Source: Coriobacteriaceae bacterium
GTDB lineage: Bacteria; Actinomycetota; Coriobacteriia; Coriobacteriales; Coriobacteriaceae
Length of the DNA stretch: 64,000 nt
Assembly: GCA_015062655.1 (NCBI GenBank)
Contig: SUUG01000020.1
Coordinates: 40,513 to 104,512 of the forward strand
Direction of reading: 5' to 3'
Position 1 is the first letter of the stretch. Each line of letters starts with the position of its first letter. The notes under the pieces are model-generated. The model saw nothing but the letters and a program-made list of their open reading frames with translations, was not told the origin of the DNA and did not search any database. A program made the position numbers and the translations under genes. This document shows, piece by piece, positions 9,114-17,197 of this stretch.

Positions 9114-9869
9114 ATGGCGGAGCTTCGGGTCAAAGGGGTGCGGCAGGCGTTCGACGGCCTCACGGTCATCGACGGCGTGAGCCTGACGGTCGCGCCGGGC
9201 GAGATCGCCTGCCTGCTCGGCCCCTCGGGCTGCGGCAAGACGACGCTCTTCCACGTGATCGCGGGCCTTGCGCGGCCCGATTCTGGCACGGTGGAGCTTG
9301 ACGGCCGCGACATCACCGGGGCCCCGGGCAACCTCGCTTACATGTTGCAGAAGGACCTGCTTTTGCCCCACAAGACGATCATCGACAACGTGGCGCTCCC
9401 CCTGGTGCTCAAGGGGGAGGCGCCCGTTGCCGCCCGGGAGCGGGCACGGGGCCTGTTTGAGACCTTCGGCCTCGCCGGCACGGAGCGCCGCTGGCCGGCG
9501 GAGCTCTCGGGCGGCATGCGCCAGCGCGCCGCTCTCCTGCGCAGCTACCTGTTCAACCAGGAGTTCATGCTGCTCGACGAGCCCTTCTCGGCGCTCGACG
9601 CCTTCACCAAGGCCGACATGCACCGGTGGTTCCTCGAGATGGCGGACGCGTTTGGGACCACGGCGCTCGTCATCACGCACGACATCGACGAGGCGGTGAA
9701 GATCGCGGATGCGATCCACGTCATGCGCGGCGCACCGCAGGTCGGCGTGCCCACGCGGATCACGGGATCCGTGCGGGTGGGGTGTCCTCGGGGCGAGCGG
9801 GCCGATTTCGCACTCAGCCCGGAGTTCCTCGATGTGAAGCGGAGGGTTACCGAGCTGCTGCGCGGGTAG
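9114..9869 (+). CDS. ABC transporter ATP-binding protein, ThiZ-like
   Basis: 251 residues from ATG 9114. Walker A GPSGCGKTT near residue 36, Q-loop around LQKDLLLPH, signature LSGGMRQRA near 132, Walker B MLLDEPFSALD near 152, and switch His in ITHDIDEA near 188. It energises the ThiX/ThiY importer and ends the riboswitch-controlled operon. The first 70 codons run in a frame that is also open far upstream (from 8514), but that upstream part is only a shadow of the binding-protein gene. Confidence 0.93.
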   Translation: MAELRVKGVRQAFDGLTVIDGVSLTVAPGEIACLLGPSGCGKTTLFHVIAGLARPDSGTVELDGRDITGAPGNLAYMLQKDLLLPHKTIIDNVALPLVLKGEAPVAARERARGLFETFGLAGTERRWPAELSGGMRQRAALLRSYLFNQEFMLLDEPFSALDAFTKADMHRWFLEMADAFGTTALVITHDIDEAVKIADAIHVMRGAPQVGVPTRITGSVRVGCPRGERADFALSPEFLDVKRRVTELLRG

Positions 9870-9945
9870 GGGCGGCGCGAGCGCACGGCGGCTCGCGGGC
9901 GGCGGCTTTGGAGCGGCCTGCGCGCCCTTCGTCGGTCATCGCCTC

Positions 9946-10131
9946 ATGCCGACGGGCGGGGTGAGCAAGGCGAATCTGGGTGACTACCTCGGGAACGAGA
10001 GCATCATCGCCGTGGGCGACACCTGGATGGTCGAGCCCGCGCTGTTCGTCGACGGGAGCTTCGATGAGGTGGAGCGCCTGGCGGGCGAGGCCATGGCCGC
10101 TGCCCGTGCCGTGCGCGGACAGGGCGCCTGA
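9946..10131 (+). pseudogene. C-terminal relic of KDPG/KHG aldolase
   Basis: The 61 codons beginning MPTGGVSKANLGDYLG match the C-terminal third of 2-keto-3-deoxy-6-phosphogluconate aldolase (family pattern PTGGIS...YL...GGSWLV). The downstream part SIIAVGDTWMVEPALF and the closing helix are also aligned. Upstream the frame remains open into SARRLAGGG-like sequence with no aldolase similarity, and the Schiff-base Lys and Glu region of the enzyme is absent. It therefore looks like the surviving 3' end of an eda-type gene. It might still be translated as a short peptide. Confidence 0.7.
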
Positions 10132-10153
10132 TCAGGGCGGCTGCCAGCCCGTG

Positions 10154-10195
10154 ACAAGGGCCGGGGCGCTTTTCGCGCCCCGGCCCTTGTGCTTT
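10154..10195 (+). terminator. strong rho-independent terminator
   Basis: ACAAGGGCCGGGGCG pairs perfectly with CGCCCCGGCCCTTGT around a CTTTTCG loop. A T-poor tail (GCTTTGGGTTTTGG) follows. It would have served the aldolase relic or the thiamine operon. Confidence 0.75.
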
Positions 10196-10393
10196 GGGTT
10201 TTGGCTTGTGCGGACGGGTGGTTCGCCGGTGGGGCCGACGGGCGGGCGGGGTTGCTGGTCGAGCGGGGTCGCTCGGGTCGGCGGGGTCCGATCCGGGATG
10301 GGAGCATCCCTGGGGGTAGCTGCGACCGCTCGCTTTGCGCGAGGGCCGACGACCCTCGAAAAGTCGCGCGACTTGTACCGCTTCGCGGGGCCG

Positions 10394-10424
10394 CGGCGCA
10401 AACCTGACGCCTCCTGTACCAGTT
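10394..10424 (-). repeat. inverted, diverged copy of the 41-bp repeat
   Basis: Read on the minus strand it begins AACTGGTACAGGAGGCGTCA, close to the first half of the tandem units downstream (AACTGGTACAAGAGGCGCAA). It faces the tandem array. Confidence 0.7.
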
Positions 10425-10517
10425 TTCGTGCCCTGGGGGAGGTAGGGGCGCGAAACGCGTCCCATCCCCGCAGGTAGAGCGCGTGCCCTTTCGGCGGCTA
10501 CATGACCGCTGGCCGTA

Positions 10518-10681
10518 AACTGGTACAAGAGGCGCAAGGTTTGAGGCCGCCACGCGCGAACTGGTACAAGAGGCGCAAGGTTTGAGGCCGCCACGCGCGA
10601 ACTGGTACAAAAGGCGCAAGGTTTGCGCCCGCCGCACGCGAACCGGTACAAGTGGCGCAAGGTTTGCGCCCTTCGGACGGC
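10518..10681. repeat. four tandem 41-bp repeat units
   Basis: Units start at 10518, 10559, 10600 and 10641, an exact 41-base period. Each begins AACTGGTACAAGAGGCGCAA and continues GGTTTGAGGCCGCCACGCGC with few changes. The first two are almost identical and the last two diverge at the GGTTTG(A/C)G position. There are no spacers, so it is not a CRISPR array, and no gene crosses it convincingly. Confidence 0.9.
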
Positions 10682-10988
10682 TGCTAGCGCAAAGCAGCTT
10701 GAATCTTCCCGCGTCGGCATGGCTCCGGCAAAATCTCAGTCCTTGCTAGGGGCTCATGCGGCCCGCCTCAGGCGACGGCGCCATTCCCCGACCCCGCGAC
10801 GCCCGGTAATTCGCTTCTCAAACCTAAAATTTTGCAGAAGATGCCGGTAAGCCCTTCCCACGGCCTGCTCAACGTGATAGTTTACATGGTCGAACATAGA
10901 CAAGGTTAACTTCAGACCGGCCACCTGCGATCGTGGCAGCCTGCCTTGCCATGTTCGGTGCGTTCGAGTGTGAAAGCAGGTGGTGAAC

Positions 10989-11222
10989 ATGCCAACGGGA
11001 ATGCCGGCGATGCCGCTGTCCCTGGTGCGCGCTGGGGAGACCGTCTCGGTCGCCAAGGTGCGCGGTGGCCAGGATATGAGGCGCCACCTCCAGGAGCTCG
11101 GGTTCGTCGAGGGGTCTCAGGTGCATGTGGTGACCTCAAGCGGAAGCAATGTGATCGTCATGGTGAAGGGTGCGCGCTTTGGCCTCGATGCCAAGGTGGC
11201 CCGCTTCGTCATGACCTCGTAG
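10989..11222 (+). CDS. feoA: FeoA-family protein (first copy)
   Basis: 77 residues from ATG 10989, with AGCAGG eight bases upstream; a GTG at 10980 would add three residues. It is an SH3-like FeoA domain (GGQDMRRHLQELGFVEGSQV, then VMVKGARFGLD). FeoA is a small cytoplasmic partner of the FeoB ferrous iron transporter. This copy is followed by a hairpin-T-run terminator at 11232 and then by a second FeoA. Confidence 0.92.
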   Translation: MPTGMPAMPLSLVRAGETVSVAKVRGGQDMRRHLQELGFVEGSQVHVVTSSGSNVIVMVKGARFGLDAKVARFVMTS

Positions 11223-11231
11223 GAGTCTGAC

Positions 11232-11260
11232 GGCGCTTGCCCTGTGGGCGGCGCCTTTTT
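11232..11260 (+). terminator. terminator between the two feoA genes
   Basis: GGCGC and inner GCCC pair with GGGC and GCGCC, followed by TTTTT. It would reduce transcription into feoA2-feoB, giving unequal expression within the operon. Confidence 0.7.
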
Positions 11261-11298
11261 CTCAGGTGTGATACGTCAGGCACGGAAAGGAGGAAGCA

Positions 11299-11520
11299 AT
11301 GAAGACACTGGGAGATGTTGCCGTGGGGGGTTCCTCCACGATCATCAAGCTGCACGGCTCCGGCGCTCTGCGTCGGCACCTCATGGACATGGGCCTTATC
11401 AAGGGGACTCCGTTCAACGTGGTCAAGGTCGCACCGCTCGGGGATCCGATCGAGATCACCGTGCGCGGCTACGAGCTGTCGATCCGCAAGGAGGAGGCTG
11501 CGATCGTCGAGGTCGAGTAG
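11299..11520 (+). CDS. feoA: FeoA-family protein (second copy)
   Basis: 73 residues, ATG 11299 with AAAGGAGG eight bases upstream. Same SH3-like fold as the first FeoA (LRRHLMDMGLIKGTPFNV, then ITVRGYELSIRKEEA, the classic FeoA ending). Two FeoA genes ahead of one FeoB are common in anaerobes, and they may form a complex with FeoB. About 140 bases separate it from feoB and include the inverted repeat GTTAG-N6-CTAAC at 11555-11570, which may be a regulatory site. Confidence 0.95.
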   Translation: MKTLGDVAVGGSSTIIKLHGSGALRRHLMDMGLIKGTPFNVVKVAPLGDPIEITVRGYELSIRKEEAAIVEVE

Positions 11521-11662
11521 TCCGTTTCGGTTCTAGGCAGCGTATGCAGGTAGAGTTAGCACTCTCTAACAACCGTCATCATCCGAGGGCGGCCTCAGCG
11601 GCGGGAGAGCGAGCTCGGTAACTTCAGCCAAAGTTTCAAAGCCTTATGGAAGAAGGAGTTTC

Positions 11663-14200
11663 ATGGCAGCTTCAGAGCTCCACATCGCGTTGGCGGGCAA
11701 CCCCAACTGCGGTAAGACGACCCTGTTCAACCTGATCACCGGTCAGAACGGCTACGTGGGCAACTGGCCCGGCGTGACGGTTGAGAAGAAGGAGGCCAAG
11801 CTCTCAAGCGACAAGAGCGTGACCGTCACCGACCTTCCCGGTATCTACTCGCTGTCGCCCTACAGCCCCGAGGAGCAGGTCTCGCGCGATTACCTCATGA
11901 GCGGCGAGCCCGACGCGGTCATCCAGGTCGTCGACGCGACGAATCTCGAGCGCAACCTCTACCTGGCGCTCCAGGTCATCGAGACGGGGCTCCCCACGGT
12001 GGTCGCCCTGAACATGGCCGACCTCCTCGAGCGCAACGGCGACCGCATCGAGGTCGAGGCGCTCTCCCGCCAGCTCGGCTGCCCGGTGGTGATGATCTCG
12101 GCCCTCAAGAACACCGGCATCGCCGAGCTCTTCGAGAAGGTGCGCGAGGTGGCCGCCAAGAAGGCCGTCACGCCCGAGCACAGCTTCGACGCCGCCATCG
12201 AGGAGGTCCTGACCCGCCTTGAGGGGCTTCTGCCCGATAACGTCCCCGCGCACAAGCGGCGCTACTACGCCGTCAAGCTCTTCGAGCGCGACGAGGCGGC
12301 CACCAAGCTGCTGAAGCTCCCTGCCGAGCAGGCCGCTGAGGCCGAGCGGGTCATCGCCCAGTGCGAGGCAGACTGCGACGACGACGCCGAGTCCATCATC
12401 ACGAGCGAGCGCTACGGCGTGATCGCGCACATCGTGGACGAGTGCCTGCGCCGCGCCCCGGCCAAGATGAGCACCTCCGAGAAGATCGACCGCGTGGTCA
12501 CCAACCGCTGGCTCGGCCTGCCCATCTTCGCCGCGATCATGTTCGGCGTGTACTGGCTCGCCATCTCCACCTTCGGCACGGCGGGCACCGACTTCACGAA
12601 CGACCAGATCTTCGGCGACGGCTGGTTCTTCCTCGGGCAGGGGCGCGAGGCCTACGACGAGGCCGCCGGCGCCTACAGCGACGCTCAGACCGAGATCGGG
12701 GCCTTCGTCGCCGTCGCGGGCGAGCAGGGCATCGACATCTCCGCCTACACCGAGGCCGTCGACGCCGAGGATGCCGAGGCCGCGAACGCCGCCGCTGCCG
12801 CGATCGCCGCCCAGCCCGCCGCCGCCGACATCCGCGCCACCGCCGAGTTCGAGGATGAGGACACGGGCGAGGTGACCACGAGCTCTGTGGACGCCGCGGC
12901 CGTCATCAAGGACGCCGCCGTGGCCGAGCCCGATCCGGCCGAGTTCGGCCCCTGGGTGCCGGGCGTCCCCGATGTCGTCACCGGGTGGCTCGAGGCCGCG
13001 GGCGCGAGCGCAATCGTGATCGGCCTCGTGGTCGACGGCGTCGTCGCCGGCGTGGGCGCCGTGCTCGGCTTCATCCCGCAGATGTTCGTCCTGTTCGTGC
13101 TCCTGTCCTTCCTCGAGGACTGCGGCTACATGGCCCGCGTGGCCTTCGTCATGGATCGCGTGTTCCGCCGCTTCGGCCTCTCCGGCAAGTCCTTCATCCC
13201 GATGCTCGTCTCCACGGGCTGCGGTATTCCCGGCGTGCTCTCGACCAAGACCATCGAGAACGAGAAGGACCGCCGCATGACGGTCATTACCACGACCTTC
13301 ATTCCCTGCGGCGCGAAGCTCCCCATCATCGCCCTGCTCATGGGCGCGCTCGTGAACGACAACGAGGCCGCCTGGATCGCTCCGCTCTTCTACTTCCTCG
13401 GCGTGTTCGCGGTCATCGTGTCGGGCATCATGCTCAAGAAGACCAAGCTCTTCGCTGGGCGCCCCACGCCCTTCGTGATGGAGCTGCCGTCCTACCACAT
13501 GCCGTCGGTCCGCTCCTGGGCCCTGCACGTGTGGGAGCGCGTGAGCTCCTACATCAAGAAGGCCTTCACGATCATCTTCGCCTCGACCGTGGTGGTGTGG
13601 TTCCTCTCGAACTTCGGCGTATACAAGGGCGTCTTCGGGTTCCTGCCCGATGTGACCGGTGGTCTTGAAGAGTTCACCGATTACTCCGTGCTCGCCATGG
13701 TCTCGGGTGCGCTGAGCTGGATCTTCGCCCCGCTGGGCTTCGAGTCCTGGCAGGCCACGGCCATGACGGTCAACGGCCTAGTGGCGAAGGAGAACGTCGT
13801 GGCGACAGCCGCCTCGATCCTGCACATCTCAGGCGCCACCGAGAACGACGCCAGCCTTTGGACGGCCTTCGGGGCGATGTTCCCGACGGTGGGCGCCGTG
13901 GCCGCCTTCGGCGCGTTCAACCTGCTGTGCGCTCCCTGCTTCGCCGCCATGGGCACGATCCGCGCCCAGATGGATTCGGCCAAGTGGACCGCGATCGCGC
14001 TTGGGTACGAGTGCGCCTTCGCGTGGGTGGTCGGCCTCATGATCAACCAGTTCTACCTGGCCGCGACCGGCGTCTTCAGCGTCTGGACGGTCGTTGCCGC
14101 GGTCTTCGCCGCGCTCATCCTCTTCCAGCTATTCCGTCCGATGCCGAAGGGCGCCTTCGGCGAGGACGAGGAGCCGGAGGGCGCGCGCTCGGCCGCGTAG
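11663..14200 (+). CDS. feoB: ferrous iron transport protein B
   Basis: 845 residues from ATG 11663 (AAGGAG upstream). The N-terminal GTPase domain has G1 GNPNCGKTT (residues 11-19), G3 DLPGIYS and G4 NMAD, followed by the FeoB helical domain. The membrane part has the two Gate repeats (MARVAFVMDR, STGCGIPGVLSTKT, FIPCGAKLPII, and later NLLCAPCFAAMGTIR). Roughly residues 310-430 form an acidic, Ala-rich insertion between the first two membrane segments, not seen in E. coli-type FeoB; it should lie on the outer face. The downstream Cys-rich protein and upstream FeoA genes confirm the assignment. Confidence 0.97.
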   Translation: MAASELHIALAGNPNCGKTTLFNLITGQNGYVGNWPGVTVEKKEAKLSSDKSVTVTDLPGIYSLSPYSPEEQVSRDYLMSGEPDAVIQVVDATNLERNLYLALQVIETGLPTVVALNMADLLERNGDRIEVEALSRQLGCPVVMISALKNTGIAELFEKVREVAAKKAVTPEHSFDAAIEEVLTRLEGLLPDNVPAHKRRYYAVKLFERDEAATKLLKLPAEQAAEAERVIAQCEADCDDDAESIITSERYGVIAHIVDECLRRAPAKMSTSEKIDRVVTNRWLGLPIFAAIMFGVYWLAISTFGTAGTDFTNDQIFGDGWFFLGQGREAYDEAAGAYSDAQTEIGAFVAVAGEQGIDISAYTEAVDAEDAEAANAAAAAIAAQPAAADIRATAEFEDEDTGEVTTSSVDAAAVIKDAAVAEPDPAEFGPWVPGVPDVVTGWLEAAGASAIVIGLVVDGVVAGVGAVLGFIPQMFVLFVLLSFLEDCGYMARVAFVMDRVFRRFGLSGKSFIPMLVSTGCGIPGVLSTKTIENEKDRRMTVITTTFIPCGAKLPIIALLMGALVNDNEAAWIAPLFYFLGVFAVIVSGIMLKKTKLFAGRPTPFVMELPSYHMPSVRSWALHVWERVSSYIKKAFTIIFASTVVVWFLSNFGVYKGVFGFLPDVTGGLEEFTDYSVLAMVSGALSWIFAPLGFESWQATAMTVNGLVAKENVVATAASILHISGATENDASLWTAFGAMFPTVGAVAAFGAFNLLCAPCFAAMGTIRAQMDSAKWTAIALGYECAFAWVVGLMINQFYLAATGVFSVWTVVAAVFAALILFQLFRPMPKGAFGEDEEPEGARSAA

Positions 14201-14227
14201 GAGCCGCGCTGCTGACAGCTCGCATGC

Positions 14228-14265
14228 GGGCCGTCGGGGTATCCCGGCGGCCCGTTTTTTATTTT
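14228..14265 (+). terminator. rho-independent terminator after feoB
   Basis: GGGCCGTCGGG pairs with CCCGGCGGCCC (one G-T pair), followed by GTTTTTTATTTT. It is a strong terminator separating feoB from the small Cys-rich gene. Confidence 0.92.
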
Positions 14266-14375
14266 GACGCGGTGGAGAATAGATGCTGGAGCGCCCACGT
14301 GATGCCGCTGTGTTTTCAAGGCCGAGATGCGCCCGATAGGGTAAAGTTAGAAATGGAAAACAAGAGGAGGTCGCT

Positions 14376-14570
14376 ATGAACCCCGTTGATATCATCATCC
14401 TCGCCCTCGTCGCTATCGCGTTCGTCGCCGTGTGTCTGCGCGTGCGCCGCAAGGGCAGCTGCGGTGACTGCTCCTCAGCCGGCACGTGCAGCGCGAGCCA
14501 TAAGCGGTCCTGCCCGGCCATGAAGGGCGTCGACCAGGTGGAGCGCGAGCTCTCCCGCGGCGTTCGGTAG
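14376..14570 (+). CDS. FeoB-associated Cys-rich membrane protein
   Basis: 64 residues, ATG 14376 with AGGAGG upstream. One N-terminal membrane helix (VDIIILALVAIAFVAVCL) is followed by a basic stretch and a Cys cluster CGDCSSAGTC...SC. This matches the small proteins found next to feoB in Firmicutes and other anaerobes, thought to help iron delivery or hold a metal site near the cytoplasmic face. It has its own leader after the feoB terminator. Confidence 0.88.
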   Translation: MNPVDIIILALVAIAFVAVCLRVRRKGSCGDCSSAGTCSASHKRSCPAMKGVDQVERELSRGVR

Positions 14571-14867
14571 GCACGGGATCTGGAGACGGTGGGGAGGAGG
14601 GGTTCCGCGCCCCTGGCCTGCCTCCGAACGCATCGGCTTCGGGGAGCCTTCCCGTTGCGCCCAGAGCACCTGCCGGTCGGTTTCGACCCCGGTACCGCCG
14701 CCCGCCCCGGCATCCCGCCCTCCCCGCTGCTCCGGCGAACCGCCCCCACCCGCCCCGCGGAAACTCGCCCGTAACATTGCCCTCATACCATGGATGTGAG
14801 AAAGTATGCCGGTATCGTTCAACGCGGTCGCGCATCCGCGCGGGGCTTGGCGTGAGAGGGGCCGACC

Positions 14868-16217
14868 ATGGACCAGCAGCAGAACATCGATTTCGTGCTC
14901 CGCACCATCGAGGAGCGCGGCATCCGTTTCATCCGCCTGTGGTTCACCGATGTGCTCGGCCGCCTCAAGAGCCTGGCCATCAGTCCGGAGGACCTCGAGG
15001 TCGCCTTCGACGAGGGCATCGGCTTCGACGGCTCGAGCATCGAGGGCTTCGCCGCCCCCGACGAGGCCGACATGCTCGCCTTCCCCGATCCCTCCACCTT
15101 CCAGATCCTGCCGTGGCGTCAGAGCAGCGACGGCGTGGCCCGCATCTTCTGCGATGTCTGCACGCCCGACCGCGAGCTCTTCCCGGGCGACCCGCGCGAG
15201 TGCCTGCGCCGCATGTTCATCAAGGCCGAGAAGCTCGGCTACATCCTGAACGTCGGCGCCGACATCGAGTTCTACCACTTCCCCGATGAGAACACGCCGG
15301 AGCCCCTCGACGAGGTGGGCTACTTCGACCTCACCCCGAGCGACTCGGCCCGCGACCTGCGCCGGTCCATGGTGCTCATGCTCGAGAAGATGAGCGTGCC
15401 CGTGGAGTACACCTACCACAGCGCCGGCCATTCCCAGCACGGCATCAGCCTCCGGCACGCCGAGGCGCTCTCCATGTCGGACGCGATCATCACCGCCAAG
15501 CACGTGATCCGCCTCGCGGCGTCTGAGAGCGGCATCCACGCCTCGTTCATGCCCAAGCCCATCGCGAACCAGGCCTCGAGCGCGATGCTCCTCCAGCAGT
15601 CACTGTTCAACCACGACGGCGAGAACGTCTTCTGGGGCGAGCACGACGAGCGCTACCACCTCTCCGATATCGCGAAGAGCTACATGGCCGGCATCCTCGA
15701 CCACGCGCCCGAGCTCTCGGCCATCACCAACCCCACGGTGAACTCCTACAAGCGCCTCGTGGCCCGCGGCGACAAGCTGCCCGAGGTCCCCGCGTGGGCG
15801 ACCTGGGGCCTGCGCAACCGCTCGGCCATGGTGCGCGTGCCCATCTACAAGCCGGGCAAGCACCTCTCGAGCCGCATCGAGATCCGCACGCCCGACCCGA
15901 TGTCCAACCCGCACCTCGTGAACGCCGTCACCCTTGCCGCCGGTCTCGACGGCATCCAGCGCGGCCTCACGCTGCCGGAGGAGGGAACGAGCGAGCTGTT
16001 CCGCCTCTCCGACCGCGAGCTTCGGGAGCGCGGCTTCCGGGCCCTGCCCAAGAGCCTCGGCGAGGCGCTCGACATCTTCGAGGAGTCCGATTTCATGCGG
16101 GATGCCCTCGGCAAGCACATCCACGGGTACTTCCTCAAGAAGAAGCGCGACGAGTGGAACCGCTACGCGTCCACGATCACCGAGTGGGAGATCAAGCGCT
16201 ATCTGGCGAACTCGTAG
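14868..16217 (+). CDS. glnA: type I glutamine synthetase
   Basis: 449 residues from ATG 14868 (GAGAGGGG upstream). Makes glutamine from glutamate, ammonia and ATP. Visible motifs are DGSSIEGF near residue 48, the beta-grasp and catalytic segments ADIEFYHF and SAGHSQHGIS, MPKPIANQASSAM and NPTVNSYKRLV. The length and lack of the NLYDLP adenylylation motif (the equivalent region is RLSDRELRERGF) point to the GSI-alpha class, controlled by feedback rather than adenylylation. About 300 non-coding bases precede it, with no obvious GlnR box. The next gene encodes a GlnR-like regulator. Confidence 0.97.
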   Translation: MDQQQNIDFVLRTIEERGIRFIRLWFTDVLGRLKSLAISPEDLEVAFDEGIGFDGSSIEGFAAPDEADMLAFPDPSTFQILPWRQSSDGVARIFCDVCTPDRELFPGDPRECLRRMFIKAEKLGYILNVGADIEFYHFPDENTPEPLDEVGYFDLTPSDSARDLRRSMVLMLEKMSVPVEYTYHSAGHSQHGISLRHAEALSMSDAIITAKHVIRLAASESGIHASFMPKPIANQASSAMLLQQSLFNHDGENVFWGEHDERYHLSDIAKSYMAGILDHAPELSAITNPTVNSYKRLVARGDKLPEVPAWATWGLRNRSAMVRVPIYKPGKHLSSRIEIRTPDPMSNPHLVNAVTLAAGLDGIQRGLTLPEEGTSELFRLSDRELRERGFRALPKSLGEALDIFEESDFMRDALGKHIHGYFLKKKRDEWNRYASTITEWEIKRYLANS

Positions 16218-16303
16218 CTCGTCTGCCCGGGGCCGTTTTCCGGTGCCGTCTTCAACCGACGGCGTTCTTGCTATGATTCTTGAGAGGGAAGAGGGAGGAA
16301 GCC

Positions 16304-16966
16304 ATGTCTGAGAAGCACATTTTGTTCATGGCGCGCACGACGCGGTTTCACGAGTTCGTGAGATCCCTCATCACCTCGATGGGCGCCGAGGTCTTCGCCG
16401 CCACGCCCGACTCCCCGGCCGCATCCAGCGATTTCGACCTTTTGGCCCTCGATGCCGACGGCGTGCGCACCGATCGGCTCGAGCAGATCTCTAAGTGGCT
16501 CGAAGGGCGCGGCAACATCCCCATGCTCCTCCTTATGCCCGAGGAGTCCCTGCATGACCTGCGCATCCCGGCCCGTGTGCGCGCTGACTTCGTGTGCTCG
16601 GGCGCGAGCGAGGCCGAGCTCGAGGTCCGTGTGCGCCGCCTGCTCGGCGACGAGGACCCGTTTTTGGGCGGCGATGTCATCACGATCGGCAGCATGACGA
16701 TCAACCTGGCGACCTACCAGGTCCATCTCGACGACGAGCCGGTCGACCTCACGCTCATGGAGTACTCCCTGCTCTCGTTTTTGGTCACGCATCCCAACCA
16801 CACCTTCAGCCGCGAGGTCCTGCTGCATCGCGTATGGGGTTTCGAGTATTGCGGCGGCACGCGCACGGTTGACGTGCACATCCGCCGGATCCGCTCGAAG
16901 GTGGGCCCCACCATCGCGGCGCACATCACCACCGTGCGCGGCGTGGGTTACCTGTTCAAGGAATAG
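16304..16966 (+). CDS. orphan OmpR-family regulator, GlnR-like
   Basis: 220 residues from ATG 16304 with GGGAGG upstream; the open frame from 16280 has no ribosome-binding site. The C-terminal winged-helix domain is typical of OmpR/PhoB (TLMEYSLLSFLVTHPNHTFS, RTVDVHIRRIRSKVG, TVRGVGYLFKE). The receiver-like domain is atypical: the expected acidic pocket and phospho-Asp followed by a LP-turn are not seen (LLALDADGVRTDRL). Streptomyces GlnR, the nitrogen regulator, has this same architecture, and the position directly after glnA supports a nitrogen-control role. No sensor kinase gene is nearby. Confidence 0.82.
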   Translation: MSEKHILFMARTTRFHEFVRSLITSMGAEVFAATPDSPAASSDFDLLALDADGVRTDRLEQISKWLEGRGNIPMLLLMPEESLHDLRIPARVRADFVCSGASEAELEVRVRRLLGDEDPFLGGDVITIGSMTINLATYQVHLDDEPVDLTLMEYSLLSFLVTHPNHTFSREVLLHRVWGFEYCGGTRTVDVHIRRIRSKVGPTIAAHITTVRGVGYLFKE

Positions 16967-17197
16967 GCCGGGGCGGCTCGCCGTTGCGCTTGCGGCGGCC
17001 GCGGGATCGCTTTCCGGCTTGATGCGGCGAGCGTCTGCGCTGTCCGCCGACGGCTTTCGATACCCTTACGGTCGTATGACGGCTGGCTGCAGCCGCGGGT
17101 GAAGCTCTTGCATTTTCATTAAGGTGCGTCCTTCCAGCAGACGCGCTGTTTCGTTGTGGGGTACAACGATGACATGCTGTTGTGAGAAAGGACAACT

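Larger units (their letters stand above)
10191..10988. other. long non-coding stretch with repeats
   Basis: No convincing gene in about 800 bases. The first 170 bases are low-complexity GC-rich sequence. From 10366 to 10681 it carries the 41-bp repeat block. After 10700 the base composition becomes more AT-rich, as expected of the leader of the iron-uptake genes. A near-palindromic AAGGTTAACTT at about 10903 resembles half of a DtxR/IdeR metal-responsive operator; this is a weak match. Confidence 0.6.

Noticed and set aside
10518..10681. CRISPR array
   Set aside because: The 41-bp units are directly adjacent with no unique spacers and no cas genes.
10004..10720. Minus-strand ORFs over the 41-bp repeats as real genes
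   Set aside because: Only repeat translation and Arg/Pro-rich filler; no ribosome-binding site or fold.
11555..11570. CIRCE/HrcA operator upstream of feoB
   Set aside because: Only the left half TTAGCACTC is present; the right half GAGTGCTAA is missing and feoB is not a heat-shock gene.
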